Of a stretch of DNA of 64,000 bases, positions 54,173-63,383 are shown one piece after another. This stretch comes from Allobosea sp. (GTDB lineage Bacteria > Pseudomonadota > Alphaproteobacteria > Rhizobiales > Beijerinckiaceae), in contig JAAEQB010000109.1 in the NCBI GenBank assembly GCA_024231975.1, positions 62,001-126,000 on the forward strand. The letters are read 5' to 3'. A program made the position numbers and the translations under genes. How positions within the stretch are numbered: position 1 is the stretch's first letter; each line of letters begins with the position of its first letter. Below the pieces are notes generated by a model. The model saw only the letters and a list, made by a program, of their open reading frames with translations. It made no database searches and had not been told where the DNA came from.

Positions 54173-55066
54173 GTGCCTGTCGGCAGCGATTTCCTCGACG
54201 ACTATCTGATCCGGCCGGACCCGGCCGCCGCCCGGCTCGGCGCGACCGTCGCCGGCATCGACCATAGCGGCGCCCGGGTCGAGACCCGCGTCGTCACCGA
54301 GCGGGCGTTGACGCTCTACCTGAACAGCCAGGAGATCGTCACCATGATGACGATTGGCGATCACCCCGAGTACCTGGCGCTCGGCTATCTCCTGAACCAG
54401 AACATGCTGAGGCGCGGCGATGTCGTCGAGGCGGTCGATTATGACGAGGAGCTCGAGGTCGTGGTGGTGCGCACGCCCGAGCGCACCAATTTCGAGCAGA
54501 AGCTGAAGAAGAAGACGCTGACCTCCGGCTGCGCCCAAGGCACCGCCTTCGGCGACCTGATGGAGGCGATCGACGAGATCGTCCTGCCCAGGGCGGAATT
54601 GCGTACGAGTTGGCTCTACGCGCTGACCCGCAAGATCAACACCACGCCCTCGCTCTATCTGGAGGCCGGCGCGATCCATGGCTGCGTGCTCTGCGAGCGC
54701 GACCGGCCGCTGGTCTACATGGAAGACGTCGGCCGCCACAACGCCGTCGACAAGGTCGCCGGCTGGCTCTTCCGCCATGATGTCGATCCCGGCCGGATGA
54801 TCTTCTACACCACCGGCCGGCTGACCTCGGAGATGGTGATCAAGACGGTGCGCATGGGCATTCCGATCCTGGTCTCGCGCTCGGGCTTCACCGAATGGGG
54901 CGTCGAGCTCGCCCGCAAGGCAGGTCTGACCCTGATCGGCCGCGCCCGTGGCAAGCGTTTCCTGGCGCTGGCCGGCGAGGACCGCATCGTCTTCGACCAG
55001 GATCCGGACAGCGTCGAGGAGGAGGGCGGCAAGCATCGCCGCAAGGGGGCAGGGGGCGATGAATGA
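54173..55066 (+). CDS. fdhD: Formate dehydrogenase accessory sulfurtransferase FdhD
   Basis: The protein has 297 residues. FdhD moves sulfur from a cysteine desulfurase to the molybdenum cofactor of formate dehydrogenase. The family motifs TSGCAQGTAF and HGCVLCERDRPLVYMEDVG, then RHNAVDKVAGW and YTTGRLTSEMVIK, are all present; the sulfur-carrying cysteines lie in loops around GC and CVLC. The N-terminal extension of about 25 residues is longer than in E. coli FdhD. GTG start at 54173 with AAGGA upstream. It overlaps the next gene by 4 bp. Confidence 0.95.
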   Translation: MPVGSDFLDDYLIRPDPAAARLGATVAGIDHSGARVETRVVTERALTLYLNSQEIVTMMTIGDHPEYLALGYLLNQNMLRRGDVVEAVDYDEELEVVVVRTPERTNFEQKLKKKTLTSGCAQGTAFGDLMEAIDEIVLPRAELRTSWLYALTRKINTTPSLYLEAGAIHGCVLCERDRPLVYMEDVGRHNAVDKVAGWLFRHDVDPGRMIFYTTGRLTSEMVIKTVRMGIPILVSRSGFTEWGVELARKAGLTLIGRARGKRFLALAGEDRIVFDQDPDSVEEEGGKHRRKGAGGDE

Positions 55067-55602
55067 ATGTTCTCTTGCCGGGTAAGGGAGTGCCGGCGCC
55101 GACCCATCGGCTCGATGCCGGCGAACAGCTGATCTGGTGGGACCGGCCAGATCCGAGGCGCTACGCGCTGAAGGATTTCACTCCGTTCAAGGTCTTTTTT
55201 CTTCTGTTCTTCGTCGGATTCTCCATATTCTGGATGCATGGCGCGTCCAAGTCGGGTGGCTTCTTCTGGATGTTCGGGTTGCTCTTCTTTGGAGCCGGGC
55301 TCTGGGGGCTCGCGGAGCCGATCAGGCTGTATCTGAGCGCGCCGTCGGTCCAGTACTTCCTAACGGATAGACGTGCTGCCATTGTCGTGGGCTCGTCAGT
55401 CAAAAGCACCTCCGTGCAGAACCTGCGTACGATCGAGCTGGATATCGGCAAGGATGGCATCGGCGATATCCTGTTCCTGGAAAACCTGGTGGGTGATGGG
55501 GACGGCGGCACGCGAACGGTTCGCGATGGTTTCATCGGGATAGGCGATGCAACTGCGGTCGAACGCGAAATGCGCCGCCTCCAGTCGGCGGCCGCGGCAT
55601 GA
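55063..55602 (+). CDS. PH-like membrane protein of unknown function inside the fdhD–mobA operon
   Basis: The protein has 179 residues. It opens with LDAGEQLIWWDRPDPRRYAL, a common start of bacterial PH-domain-like membrane proteins. Two spans follow (about 43-62 and 66-85), then a soluble part with VQYFLTDRRAAIV and FIGIGDATAVEREM like a bPH fold. It overlaps fdhD by 4 bp at its start and mobA by 4 bp at its end. Its codon use is visibly less GC-biased than its neighbours' (for example GTCTTTTTTCTTCTGTTC). A link to formate dehydrogenase is suggested only by position. Confidence 0.8.
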   Translation: MNVLLPGKGVPAPTHRLDAGEQLIWWDRPDPRRYALKDFTPFKVFFLLFFVGFSIFWMHGASKSGGFFWMFGLLFFGAGLWGLAEPIRLYLSAPSVQYFLTDRRAAIVVGSSVKSTSVQNLRTIELDIGKDGIGDILFLENLVGDGDGGTRTVRDGFIGIGDATAVEREMRRLQSAAAA

Positions 55603-56225
55603 GCGCGCCCCCGACCCTCGGCCTCCTGCTCGCCGGCGGGCTCGCCCGCCGCATGGGCGGCGGCGACAAGCCACTGCGCACCATCGCCGGCAGCACCATC
55701 CTCGCCCATGTGATCAAGCGGCTCAGGCCTCAATGCGACGGGCTGCTGCTTAATGCCAATGGCGAGCCCACCCGCTTCGCCGACTACGGCCTGCCTGTGG
55801 TCGCCGATAGTGTCCCGGATTTCGCCGGACCGCTCGCCGGCATCCTCGCCGGGCTCGACTGGCTCGCCGCCAACCGGCCGGGCGCGCAGTGGCTCGTCAG
55901 CGTCGCCGCCGACACGCCCTTCATCCCGCGCGATCTGGTGACGCGGCTGCATGCCGCGCGGGAGGACGCGAATGTCCCGCTCGCCTGCGCAGCTTCGGGC
56001 GGCTGGACCCATCCGGTGATCGGGCTCTGGCCGGTTTCGCTACGCGAGGAACTGCGCCATGCGCTCACCGTCGAGGACGAGCGCAAGATCGACCGCTGGA
56101 CGGCGCGCCATGGCGTCGTTTCGGTCGAATGGCTGACCGAACCGGTCGATCCCTTCTTCAACGCCAACCGGCCGGACGATCTCGCCGAGGCCGAGCGGCT
56201 CCATGCCGCGCTGCGCGACGCTTGA
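55599..56225 (+). CDS. mobA: Molybdenum cofactor guanylyltransferase
   Basis: MobA attaches GMP to Mo-molybdopterin, giving the MGD cofactor used by formate dehydrogenase and other DMSO-reductase-family enzymes. The 208-residue length is typical. The nucleotide-binding start LGLLLAGGLARRMGGGDKPL, DSVPDFAGPLAGILAGL and VSVAADTPFIP are characteristic. ATG overlaps the upstream gene by 4 bp, placing it in the DUF2478-fdhD operon. Confidence 0.95.
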   Translation: MSAPPTLGLLLAGGLARRMGGGDKPLRTIAGSTILAHVIKRLRPQCDGLLLNANGEPTRFADYGLPVVADSVPDFAGPLAGILAGLDWLAANRPGAQWLVSVAADTPFIPRDLVTRLHAAREDANVPLACAASGGWTHPVIGLWPVSLREELRHALTVEDERKIDRWTARHGVVSVEWLTEPVDPFFNANRPDDLAEAERLHAALRDA

Positions 56226-56293
56226 TCGGCCGCGCTGGCGACCCTAGATTCGCCTGATAAGCGAGGCTTATTCGCCTGCCTGGGGGAAACCGC

Positions 56294-56416
56294 ATGAAGT
56301 CCTTTGCCATCGCCGTCGTCTTCGCCGCCATCGCTGCTTATGGAGCGAGCCTGGTGCTGGCGACCTATCAGCGCCCCGTAGACGTCGCCTACGCGACCAG
56401 CAGCGTGCGCCTCTGA
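56294..56416 (+). CDS. Small single-span protein, 40 aa
   Basis: MKSFAIAVVFAAIAAYGASL forms one hydrophobic helix, followed by a short polar tail (YQRPVDVAYATSSVRL). It could be a membrane microprotein or a cleaved signal-anchor. GGGGAAA lies 6 nt before the ATG. It is 68 bp after mobA. Proteins of the same pattern (hydrophobic helix, then a tail ending in a TSxVRx-like sequence) are familiar from other Hyphomicrobiales. Function unknown. Confidence 0.68.
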   Translation: MKSFAIAVVFAAIAAYGASLVLATYQRPVDVAYATSSVRL

Positions 56417-56425
56417 GGCTCAGCT

Positions 56426-56827
56426 TCAGCTTTCCAGCAGACGTTTCAGGCGCGCCAGATCGGCCGCGACCCATTCGGCGTCGCGGGCAAAGTCGTCATC
56501 GGTCATCTCCGGGCGCCTGAACAAGGAGAACACCACCTCGCTGCCGCTGCCATTGGCGAGCACACGCATCGGATTGTGCATGGTGGCGCCGCTGTCGGGC
56601 ACGACCGCATGATCGAGGACGCCATAGCGATTGGGCTCGCTGAACATCACCCGCATCGGCCCCATCGGCGTCCTCGCGCGATAGGTCATGCCCTCGACAT
56701 GGCCGAACTCGTCGCCGAGGCCTTGTGCCCATTTCGGGAAGTTCATGGGCTCTGCGAGGAAGCCGTAGACCTCCTCGATCGGCTTGTCGATCGCGATGCT
56801 GATATGGCGGGTTGGCAGGACGGACAT
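56426..56827 (-). CDS. SRPBCC-family (START-like) protein
   Basis: The protein has 133 residues. ISIAIDKPIEEVYGFLAEPM is the usual start of polyketide cyclase/START-like lipid-binding folds. Alternating strands follow and the protein ends with a long C-terminal helix. The family binds hydrophobic small molecules; no catalytic residue can be assigned. The start at 56827 follows GGAGAGA. Divergent from the VOC gene with 162 bp between. Confidence 0.85.
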   Translation of the reverse strand: MSVLPTRHISIAIDKPIEEVYGFLAEPMNFPKWAQGLGDEFGHVEGMTYRARTPMGPMRVMFSEPNRYGVLDHAVVPDSGATMHNPMRVLANGSGSEVVFSLFRRPEMTDDDFARDAEWVAADLARLKRLLES

Positions 56828-56989
56828 GATCGTCTCTCCAGGGTTTCTGTCGACTGGAACATAACATGAACAAAATTGCCTGTCATCGCGCATCGGTGAT
56901 GGCCAGGCGCGAGCCCGCCGCGGATCGATCAAGAATCCGCCGGCTTCGCTCGGCCTCTTTTCCAGCGGCGACGGATGAGGAGATTCGCG

Positions 56990-57478
56990 ATGGAGCACAG
57001 TATCGGCGTCGGCCTGACGGTTTTCGTGCAGCACGGGCGGGAGCAGCAGGCCGCCGACTTTTACAGCGAGGCGTTTGAAGCACGGCAGCTCAGGAAGCAC
57101 AGGGTCGACGGCGAGCTCGCCGGGGTCGAGATGCTGATCGGCGCGACGAGGGTGTCGGTCGCCGGCTCAAATCCGCGCCGCGAGGAGGAGCCGTCCTATG
57201 GCGGCCCGTTCTTTCCGAAGGCCGCCGGCGCGGTCAGCACGGTCATCCAGCTGACGGTACCGGATATCGAAGCCTGCTTCGCCCAGGCGATCGTGGCCGG
57301 CGCGGCGCTGCGCGACCGGGTCCAGACCGATGCCGAGGGGCGGCGGGTCGCCTCGCTCTTCGATCCCTTCGGCCATATCTGGGTGCTGATCGAACGGCAG
57401 GCGGAGATCACCGGTATCGATCTCGACCGGCTTGCGCTGCAGGCCGACCGCCCCGGTGGCCCGGCTCTGCGAGCCTAG
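56990..57478 (+). CDS. VOC/glyoxalase-superfamily protein (PhnB-like)
   Basis: The protein has 162 residues. Paired beta-alpha-beta-beta-beta modules (FVQHGREQQAADFYSEAFEA and VIQLTVPDIEACFAQAIVAG) end in SLFDPFGHIWVLIE, the usual VOC motif. Some superfamily members are metal-dependent isomerases or antibiotic-binding proteins; the specific role here is unknown. The ATG at 56990 has GAGGAG upstream. It is convergent with the Mrp gene, only 9 bp apart. Confidence 0.85.
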   Translation: MEHSIGVGLTVFVQHGREQQAADFYSEAFEARQLRKHRVDGELAGVEMLIGATRVSVAGSNPRREEEPSYGGPFFPKAAGAVSTVIQLTVPDIEACFAQAIVAGAALRDRVQTDAEGRRVASLFDPFGHIWVLIERQAEITGIDLDRLALQADRPGGPALRA

Positions 57479-57487
57479 GCTGCGGCG

Positions 57488-58618
<1,131 letters not shown>

Positions 58619-58646
58619 GATCTGGGATTCCCGTGTTTGCGCGACG

Positions 58647-58877
58647 CTAGGCCGCGGCCTTGCGGATGTGGAAGACCAGCAGCTCGCCCTCGCTGCTGCT
58701 GAGTTCGATCGCGTCGCCGGTCTCGCGCATCAGGTTGGGGATGTCGATTGCGGCCATCGGATCGGTGCATTCGACCAGGAACAGGTCGCCCGGAGCCGCG
58801 GTTTTCAGCGCCTTGCGCACGCGCAAGGCGGGGAGGGGGCATTTCAGGCCGCGCAGATTCAGCGGGATGGACGTCAT
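58647..58877 (-). CDS. TusA-family sulfurtransferase-like protein
   Basis: The protein has 76 residues. LNLRGLKCPLPALRVRKAL holds the TusA motif CPxP with the persulfide cysteine (Cys14), and LFLVECTDPMAAIDIPNLM follows. TusA proteins relay sulfur from cysteine desulfurase to tRNA modification or to molybdenum cofactor pathways including FdhD. The location 28 bp upstream of the Mrp gene on the same strand, and 3.6 kb from fdhD-mobA, favours the latter. The start at 58877 is chosen by family length; an ATG at 58910 is also in frame. Confidence 0.88.
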   Translation of the reverse strand: MTSIPLNLRGLKCPLPALRVRKALKTAAPGDLFLVECTDPMAAIDIPNLMRETGDAIELSSSEGELLVFHIRKAAA

Positions 58878-58947
58878 AGGCAAAGCCGGTCGAATGATGT
58901 TGCGCTTCATATGATGGCTTTTTGCGTGGGAGCAACAGAGGTCTTTA

Positions 58948-59093
58948 CCCTTCTCCCCTCGGGGGAGAAGGTGTCTGCGAAGCAGACGGATGAGGGCAGG
59001 ATGGCTTCGGGCAACGATGGAAAATGGGCGCAGCGGCGCGGCCCTCATCCGTCAGTGCTTCGCGCTGCCACCTTCTCCCCCGAGGGGAGAAGG
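58948..59093. repeat. Composite palindromic repeat, type E
   Basis: The left arm (58948-58998) is CCCTTCTCCCCTCGGGGGAG... with a GACGGATGAGGGC tail. The right arm (59040-59093) is GCCCTCATCCGTC... to CCCCGAGGGGAGAAGG. It fills the divergent gap between the TusA-like gene and the WD40-cytochrome gene. The last bases of the right arm act as Shine-Dalgarno for the latter. Confidence 0.82.
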
Positions 59094-59102
59094 ATTCGCG
59101 CG

Positions 59103-60359
59103 GTGCTTCTTGCGCTGGTTGTCGCAGCAATTCCCGCGTCCGCCCAGGAGCTGCGCGGCCATGGCGGGCCGGTGCGCGCCGCCGCTGTCTCGGCCGATGG
59201 CACAACCGCGCTGACCGGATCCTTCGACCAGTCGGCGATCCTCTGGGACCTCGCCCGCGGCAGCGCGATCAAGGTGCTGCGCTTCCATCAGGGCGCGGTC
59301 AATGCAGCCGTCGCGGTCAACGGCATCGGCTTCGCCACCGGGGGCGAGGACGGCAGGATCGCGCTTTGGCGCGGTGACGCAGCGGAGCCGGCGAAAGTGA
59401 TCGAAGGGCATAGGGGGCCGGTCGCGGCGCTGGCGGCCTCGCCGGAAGGACAGCATCTCGCTTCCGCCTCCTGGGACGGGACGGTCCGGGTCACAGCACT
59501 GGCCGATGGGACGACGCGCGTGCTCGAAGGTCATCAGGGCCTGGTCAACGGCGTCGCCTTCGCGCCAGGCGGCATGGTTGTCTCCTCCGGTTATGATGCG
59601 ACCCTGCGGCTCTGGCCCGCGGATGGCGGCGCGCCGCTGATCGTCACCACGCCCGCGCCGCTCAACGGCGTCGTCGTGGCGCCCGATGGCGAGATCGCGG
59701 TCGCCGCCGCCGATGGCCGCCTGCGCCTGTTCGGGCCGGACGGAGCCCAGCGCGGCGAGATCGCGGTCGGTGAAACTCCTCTGATCGCGCTCGCCATCTC
59801 GCCGGATGGCGCGACCATCGCGGCCGGCGGCTTGCGCGGGCAGGTCGCGCTGATCGATCGCAAGGCGCGGACGATCCGCGCCACTTTGGTCGGTCCCGGC
59901 CTGCCGGTCTGGTCCCTGGCCTTCCTGCCGGATGGCAGGCAACTCCTCTCCGGTGGCGCCGATCGGCTGGTCCGGCGCTGGAACGCCGTCACCGGCGAGC
60001 ATGTCGGGGCGGTGGTGCCGCGCGCCGGCGAGGATGCGCTCTCCGCCTTCCAGGGCGAGCGGGGTGCGCAGGTCTTTCGCGCTTGCGCAGCCTGCCACAC
60101 GCTGACGCCGGCCGATGGCAACAGGGCCGGCCCGACCCTGCACGGCATCTTCGGCCGCCGCATCGCCACCGCGCCGGGCTATGCCTATTCCGACGCGCTC
60201 AAGGGCATGGACATCGTCTGGAGCAAGGAGAGTGTCGCCAAGCTGTTTGAGATCGGTCCGAACGCCTACACGCCCGGCACCAAGATGCCGGAGCAGACGA
60301 TCGGCGCGGCCGAGGACCGGCAGGCGCTGGTCGACTGGCTGGAGAAGGTGACGCGCTGA
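59103..60359 (+). CDS. Periplasmic WD40 beta-propeller–cytochrome c fusion protein
   Basis: The protein has 418 residues. A short signal peptide (VLLALVVAAIPASA-QE) sends it to the periplasm. Residues about 17-310 form about seven WD40 blades, each with patterns such as VRAAAVSADGTTALTGSFDQ and VNGVAFAPGGMVVSSGYDAT. Residues about 320-418 are a class I cytochrome c: haem site CAACH, Gly-Pro-x-Leu (AGPTLHGIFGRR) and axial Met in PGTKMPEQT. The start is GTG at 59103, 10 nt after a GGGGAGAAGG that belongs to a palindromic repeat. Its genomic company suggests electron transfer or scaffolding for formate oxidation. Electron partner unknown. Confidence 0.88.
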   Translation: MLLALVVAAIPASAQELRGHGGPVRAAAVSADGTTALTGSFDQSAILWDLARGSAIKVLRFHQGAVNAAVAVNGIGFATGGEDGRIALWRGDAAEPAKVIEGHRGPVAALAASPEGQHLASASWDGTVRVTALADGTTRVLEGHQGLVNGVAFAPGGMVVSSGYDATLRLWPADGGAPLIVTTPAPLNGVVVAPDGEIAVAAADGRLRLFGPDGAQRGEIAVGETPLIALAISPDGATIAAGGLRGQVALIDRKARTIRATLVGPGLPVWSLAFLPDGRQLLSGGADRLVRRWNAVTGEHVGAVVPRAGEDALSAFQGERGAQVFRACAACHTLTPADGNRAGPTLHGIFGRRIATAPGYAYSDALKGMDIVWSKESVAKLFEIGPNAYTPGTKMPEQTIGAAEDRQALVDWLEKVTR

Positions 60360-60366
60360 ACGAACA

Positions 60367-60466
60367 CGTCATTCTCGGGTGGAGCGAAGCGCAAACCCGA
60401 GAATCTCAGGCAGGATAGGGCGCCCTTCCGGTTGGAGATGCTCGGGGCAAGCCCGAGCACGACGGC
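60367..60466. repeat. Composite palindromic repeat, type D, copy 2
   Basis: Hairpins ATTCTCGGGTG...ACCCGAGAAT (60371-60404) and GATGCTCGGGG...CCCGAGCAC (60437-60460), with CGTCATTCTCGGG and GCACGACGGCG ends. Same parts as copy 1 (34621-34734) in the inverted order. It lies between convergent genes. Confidence 0.78.
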
Positions 60467-60470
60467 GCCT

Positions 60471-62510
60471 CTACCCCAGCGGATCCTCGCCGCGCTCTGC
60501 CCGCTCGCGCAGATAGTCGTCAGTGGTGCGCACCGGCGGGCGCTGCGGCGAGTGATGCGGGTCGAAGCTCTCATTGACCACGGCCTCGACCCGGCAATCC
60601 TCGCACATGCGCAGGATCGCGGCGCGCTTGGCGCCTTCGCCGGTGAACATCCAGTGCTTGTTCTCGAGCTTGGCGGCGATCTTCTCGATCGTGCTGCGGA
60701 CGCCGAAGGGCTTGGCGCAGGCGATGCAGTGGAACGGCTCCTCCTGCTTGACGATCCGGCGGCCACCTTTCCACGCGTCGAAATCGACGCGTGGCTCCAG
60801 CGTGATCACCTTCTCCGGGCAGGTCGCGGCGCAGAGCCCGCACTGCACACAGAGGTCCTCCTGGAAGGTCAGCGTCGGCCGCTCCGGGTTATCGCCTAGC
60901 GCGCTGACCGGGCAGGCGGAGACGCAGGCGAGGCAGAGCGTGCAGCCCTCCGTATCGACATGGACCGTGCCGAAGGGCGCGCGCGGCGGCATCGCCACGG
61001 TCGCGACCGGTGTCGGCGCGGCGGCGTGCAGTTCGCCGATCGTCTGGCGCAGCAGCGGCCGGCCACTTCCCATCGGCCGGAAGCGCGCTGGCTGCGCGGG
61101 GCTGGTGCCGGGCGCGACCTTGGCGAGGGCAGCGGCGAGCGCATCGGGATCGTCGGTCTCGATCAGGGCGGCGCGGGCCTCGCCATAGCCAAGCGCGCGG
61201 GCCAGCGCGTTGGCGTAGTCGAGATTGCGGGTTAGGCCGGAAAGGTCGTGCTTCGGCTTGGCCCGGCCGAGCACGCGGATGGCGGAGGCGCCAAAGGCGA
61301 GCGCCGCGGCGAAGGTCTCCAGACCAATCTGGGTGATCTCATTGACGCGCAAGGGCAGGACACGCGCTGGCAGCCCGGCGCCATGGCGGGCGAGCGCCTC
61401 GATCAGGGGCTCGCCATGGTCGCCGTCATGCAACAGCACAACCGGCTCGCGCCCGCCGGCCTCGGCATAGGTGACGAGCAGGGTCCGCAGCTTGCGCAAT
61501 AGCGCATCGGCCGGCGGCAGCGCGTAGGTCACCGCGCCGGTCGGGCAGACGGCGGCGCAGGCGCCGCAACCGGCGCAGATTTCGGCGGAGATCGCGACGT
61601 GGTCGCCCGCCGGGGTGATCGCACCAGTCGGGCAGAGTTCGAGGCAGCGCGAGCAGCCGGTCTTCTGCGAGCGGGCATGGGCGCACAGGCCCTCGTTCAG
61701 CGCGACATAGGCCGGCTTGTCGAATTCGCCGACCAGCCCACTCGCCTGGAAGGTGAGGCGCTCGACCGCGGCCGCGTCGCGCGGATCGGCGCGCAGATAC
61801 CCGGCGCGCAGGTCACCGGCGGGAAAGAGCGGCGTGCCGCCGGAGACATCGATGACGACATCGCAATGCGAGACCGCGCCGTTGCGCGGCGCCTCGAAGA
61901 CGAGCTTGCCGCGCGAGGAGGGGCTTGGCGCAGCGTAGTCGTTGACAGTGAGTTCGAAGGCGCCGAGCCAGCCGCTCGCCTGCGCGACCGTGCCCTTCAG
62001 CACCGGGAAGTCGTCACTGCGCGGCGGGGCGATCTCGCCGGGGCGCGACAGCAGCACGGTCACGTCGAGATGCTCGGCGAGTCGGTGCGCCAGTGTGATC
62101 GCAACCTCGTCGCGGCCATAGATCAGCGCGATGCCTTTGCTGGTCAGTGTGGTGAAGGAGGCCGGCGGCATCAGCTCGCTAGCGGCAGCGAGCAAGGCGG
62201 CCATCTTCGGGCCGGTAGCCTTGGCCTCGTCCGACCAGCCGGCATGCTCGCGGATGTTGGTGAAGACGAGATCGCCGGCATAGTCGAGGTCTGCGGCGAT
62301 CTCCTCGAACAGCGGCGCTTCCTGCGTGCAGGCGACGGTGATCGCATCGCTCTGGCCGAGCATGGCGCGGAAGCGCTCGACCTGACTGCGGCAGAGATGG
62401 CGGTGCTCGCTGATCTCGGCGCCCTGGCAGCCGCGCTGGATCGCTTTGCCGTCGAGCGGCATCGTGTCCTCGCACGAGCAGATCATCAGCGTGCGGGCGA
62501 CATCGGTCAT
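60471..62510 (-). CDS. Multi-cluster 4Fe-4S ferredoxin-like protein
   Basis: The protein has 679 residues and is soluble. Two ferredoxin modules lie far apart. The first is at about 276-324 (CSRCLELCP with Cys286/289/293, and CAGCGACAAVCP with Cys312/315/318/322). The second is at about 523-566 (CTLCLACVSACP, Cys523-533, and CVQCGLCAATCP, Cys554-564). Further CxxC pairs are at 595/598 and 636/639, and N-terminal cysteines at 11, 13, 28, 40 and 61. It could hold four [4Fe-4S] clusters plus an extra metal site. The start is the ATG at 62510. In other Hyphomicrobiales such proteins are found by formate dehydrogenase genes, so electron relay from that enzyme is likely. Confidence 0.87.
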   Translation of the reverse strand: MTDVARTLMICSCEDTMPLDGKAIQRGCQGAEISEHRHLCRSQVERFRAMLGQSDAITVACTQEAPLFEEIAADLDYAGDLVFTNIREHAGWSDEAKATGPKMAALLAAASELMPPASFTTLTSKGIALIYGRDEVAITLAHRLAEHLDVTVLLSRPGEIAPPRSDDFPVLKGTVAQASGWLGAFELTVNDYAAPSPSSRGKLVFEAPRNGAVSHCDVVIDVSGGTPLFPAGDLRAGYLRADPRDAAAVERLTFQASGLVGEFDKPAYVALNEGLCAHARSQKTGCSRCLELCPTGAITPAGDHVAISAEICAGCGACAAVCPTGAVTYALPPADALLRKLRTLLVTYAEAGGREPVVLLHDGDHGEPLIEALARHGAGLPARVLPLRVNEITQIGLETFAAALAFGASAIRVLGRAKPKHDLSGLTRNLDYANALARALGYGEARAALIETDDPDALAAALAKVAPGTSPAQPARFRPMGSGRPLLRQTIGELHAAAPTPVATVAMPPRAPFGTVHVDTEGCTLCLACVSACPVSALGDNPERPTLTFQEDLCVQCGLCAATCPEKVITLEPRVDFDAWKGGRRIVKQEEPFHCIACAKPFGVRSTIEKIAAKLENKHWMFTGEGAKRAAILRMCEDCRVEAVVNESFDPHHSPQRPPVRTTDDYLRERAERGEDPLG

Positions 62511-62639
62511 CGGGCAGGCATCCTCGTGATCGCTGCGCGTCTTTGGTCGCGCTTGCGATAATCTCACCTTATATGGAATTGGAATGGCTCCAAAGAAGCA
62601 AGCCTCTCCCTTGGGATAAGAGGCCGCAGGGCAGGGACG

Positions 62640-63383
62640 ATGGCGGCAGGGCCGATCAGGCAGGACGATCTCAGGCGCGAGCCGGTGCTGCCACCGGGCT
62701 TTTCGCTCGTCACACTGCGCGAAGCGGGCGACGCCTTCGCCCATGCGCAGGCGATCGCGGCCGAGGCCGGCGCTGCGACTTTGGTCTGGGTGCGACGTTT
62801 CGACATCGTCGAGTTCGCGGTGGTGCTCGAGCCCGACGCGATCCTCGGCGAGGCCCGGCTGGCGCACTACCTCGCGATGAACGCGCTTGCCGACGCGCTC
62901 GCTGTGCATTCGCCGCCGGAGCGGCCGGTGCTGTTCCGCTGGCCGGACGCGCTGACCTATGATCTCGGCTTGATCGGCGGCGGCCGCCTCGGCTGGCCGG
63001 CGGATTGCCCGGAGAGCCATGTGCCGGACTGGCTGGTTTTCGGCGCCATGGTCCGGGCAACGACGATGTCGCCTTTCCAGCTCGGCCAGACCGGCGTCGG
63101 CATGGCCGAAGAGGGGTTCGAGGAAGTCGACGCGGTCGACCTGATCGAAGCCTTCTGCCGCCATCTCATGCTCGGCGTCAGCCACTGGCAGGAAGACGGT
63201 GCCAAGGCGGCAGCGCGGCGCTGGCTCGACCGGTTGGAAAAGGTGGTTGGTGTCCGCCACGGCATCGAGCCCAATGGCGATCTGATCGCGACCTCGCAGT
63301 TCGGCACAGAGCGCCGGAGCCTCGTCGAGGCGCTGGCGAAGGTCGACTGGCTCGACCGCGACAGCGGAGCGCCAAAGCTGTGA
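62640..63383 (+). CDS. Biotin/lipoate protein ligase-fold protein, probably non-canonical
   Basis: The protein has 247 residues. The pattern AGAATLVWVRRFDIVEFAVVLEP and later FRWPDALTYDLGLIGGGRLG follows the BirA/LplA fold, in which WPND and a downstream Lys normally bind and activate biotin or lipoate. Here WPND reads WPDA and no lysine stands in the following loop. The C-terminal part (about 150-247) with GVSHWQEDGAKAAARRWLDR may be the DUF4444-type tail. It overlaps the next gene by 4 bp (GTGA). It may have lost the usual ligase activity or use another acyl substrate. Confidence 0.72.
   Translation: MAAGPIRQDDLRREPVLPPGFSLVTLREAGDAFAHAQAIAAEAGAATLVWVRRFDIVEFAVVLEPDAILGEARLAHYLAMNALADALAVHSPPERPVLFRWPDALTYDLGLIGGGRLGWPADCPESHVPDWLVFGAMVRATTMSPFQLGQTGVGMAEEGFEEVDAVDLIEAFCRHLMLGVSHWQEDGAKAAARRWLDRLEKVVGVRHGIEPNGDLIATSQFGTERRSLVEALAKVDWLDRDSGAPKL

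Noticed and set aside
56851..56880. GGAAC near 56857 upstream of the VOC gene as an EcfG promoter
   Set aside because: No CGTT or similar at 16 or 17 nt.
62511..63260. N-terminal extension of the polyferredoxin frame
   Set aside because: It lies antisense to the ligase-fold gene, which is coupled to its downstream neighbours by 4-bp overlaps; ATG at 62510 fits better.
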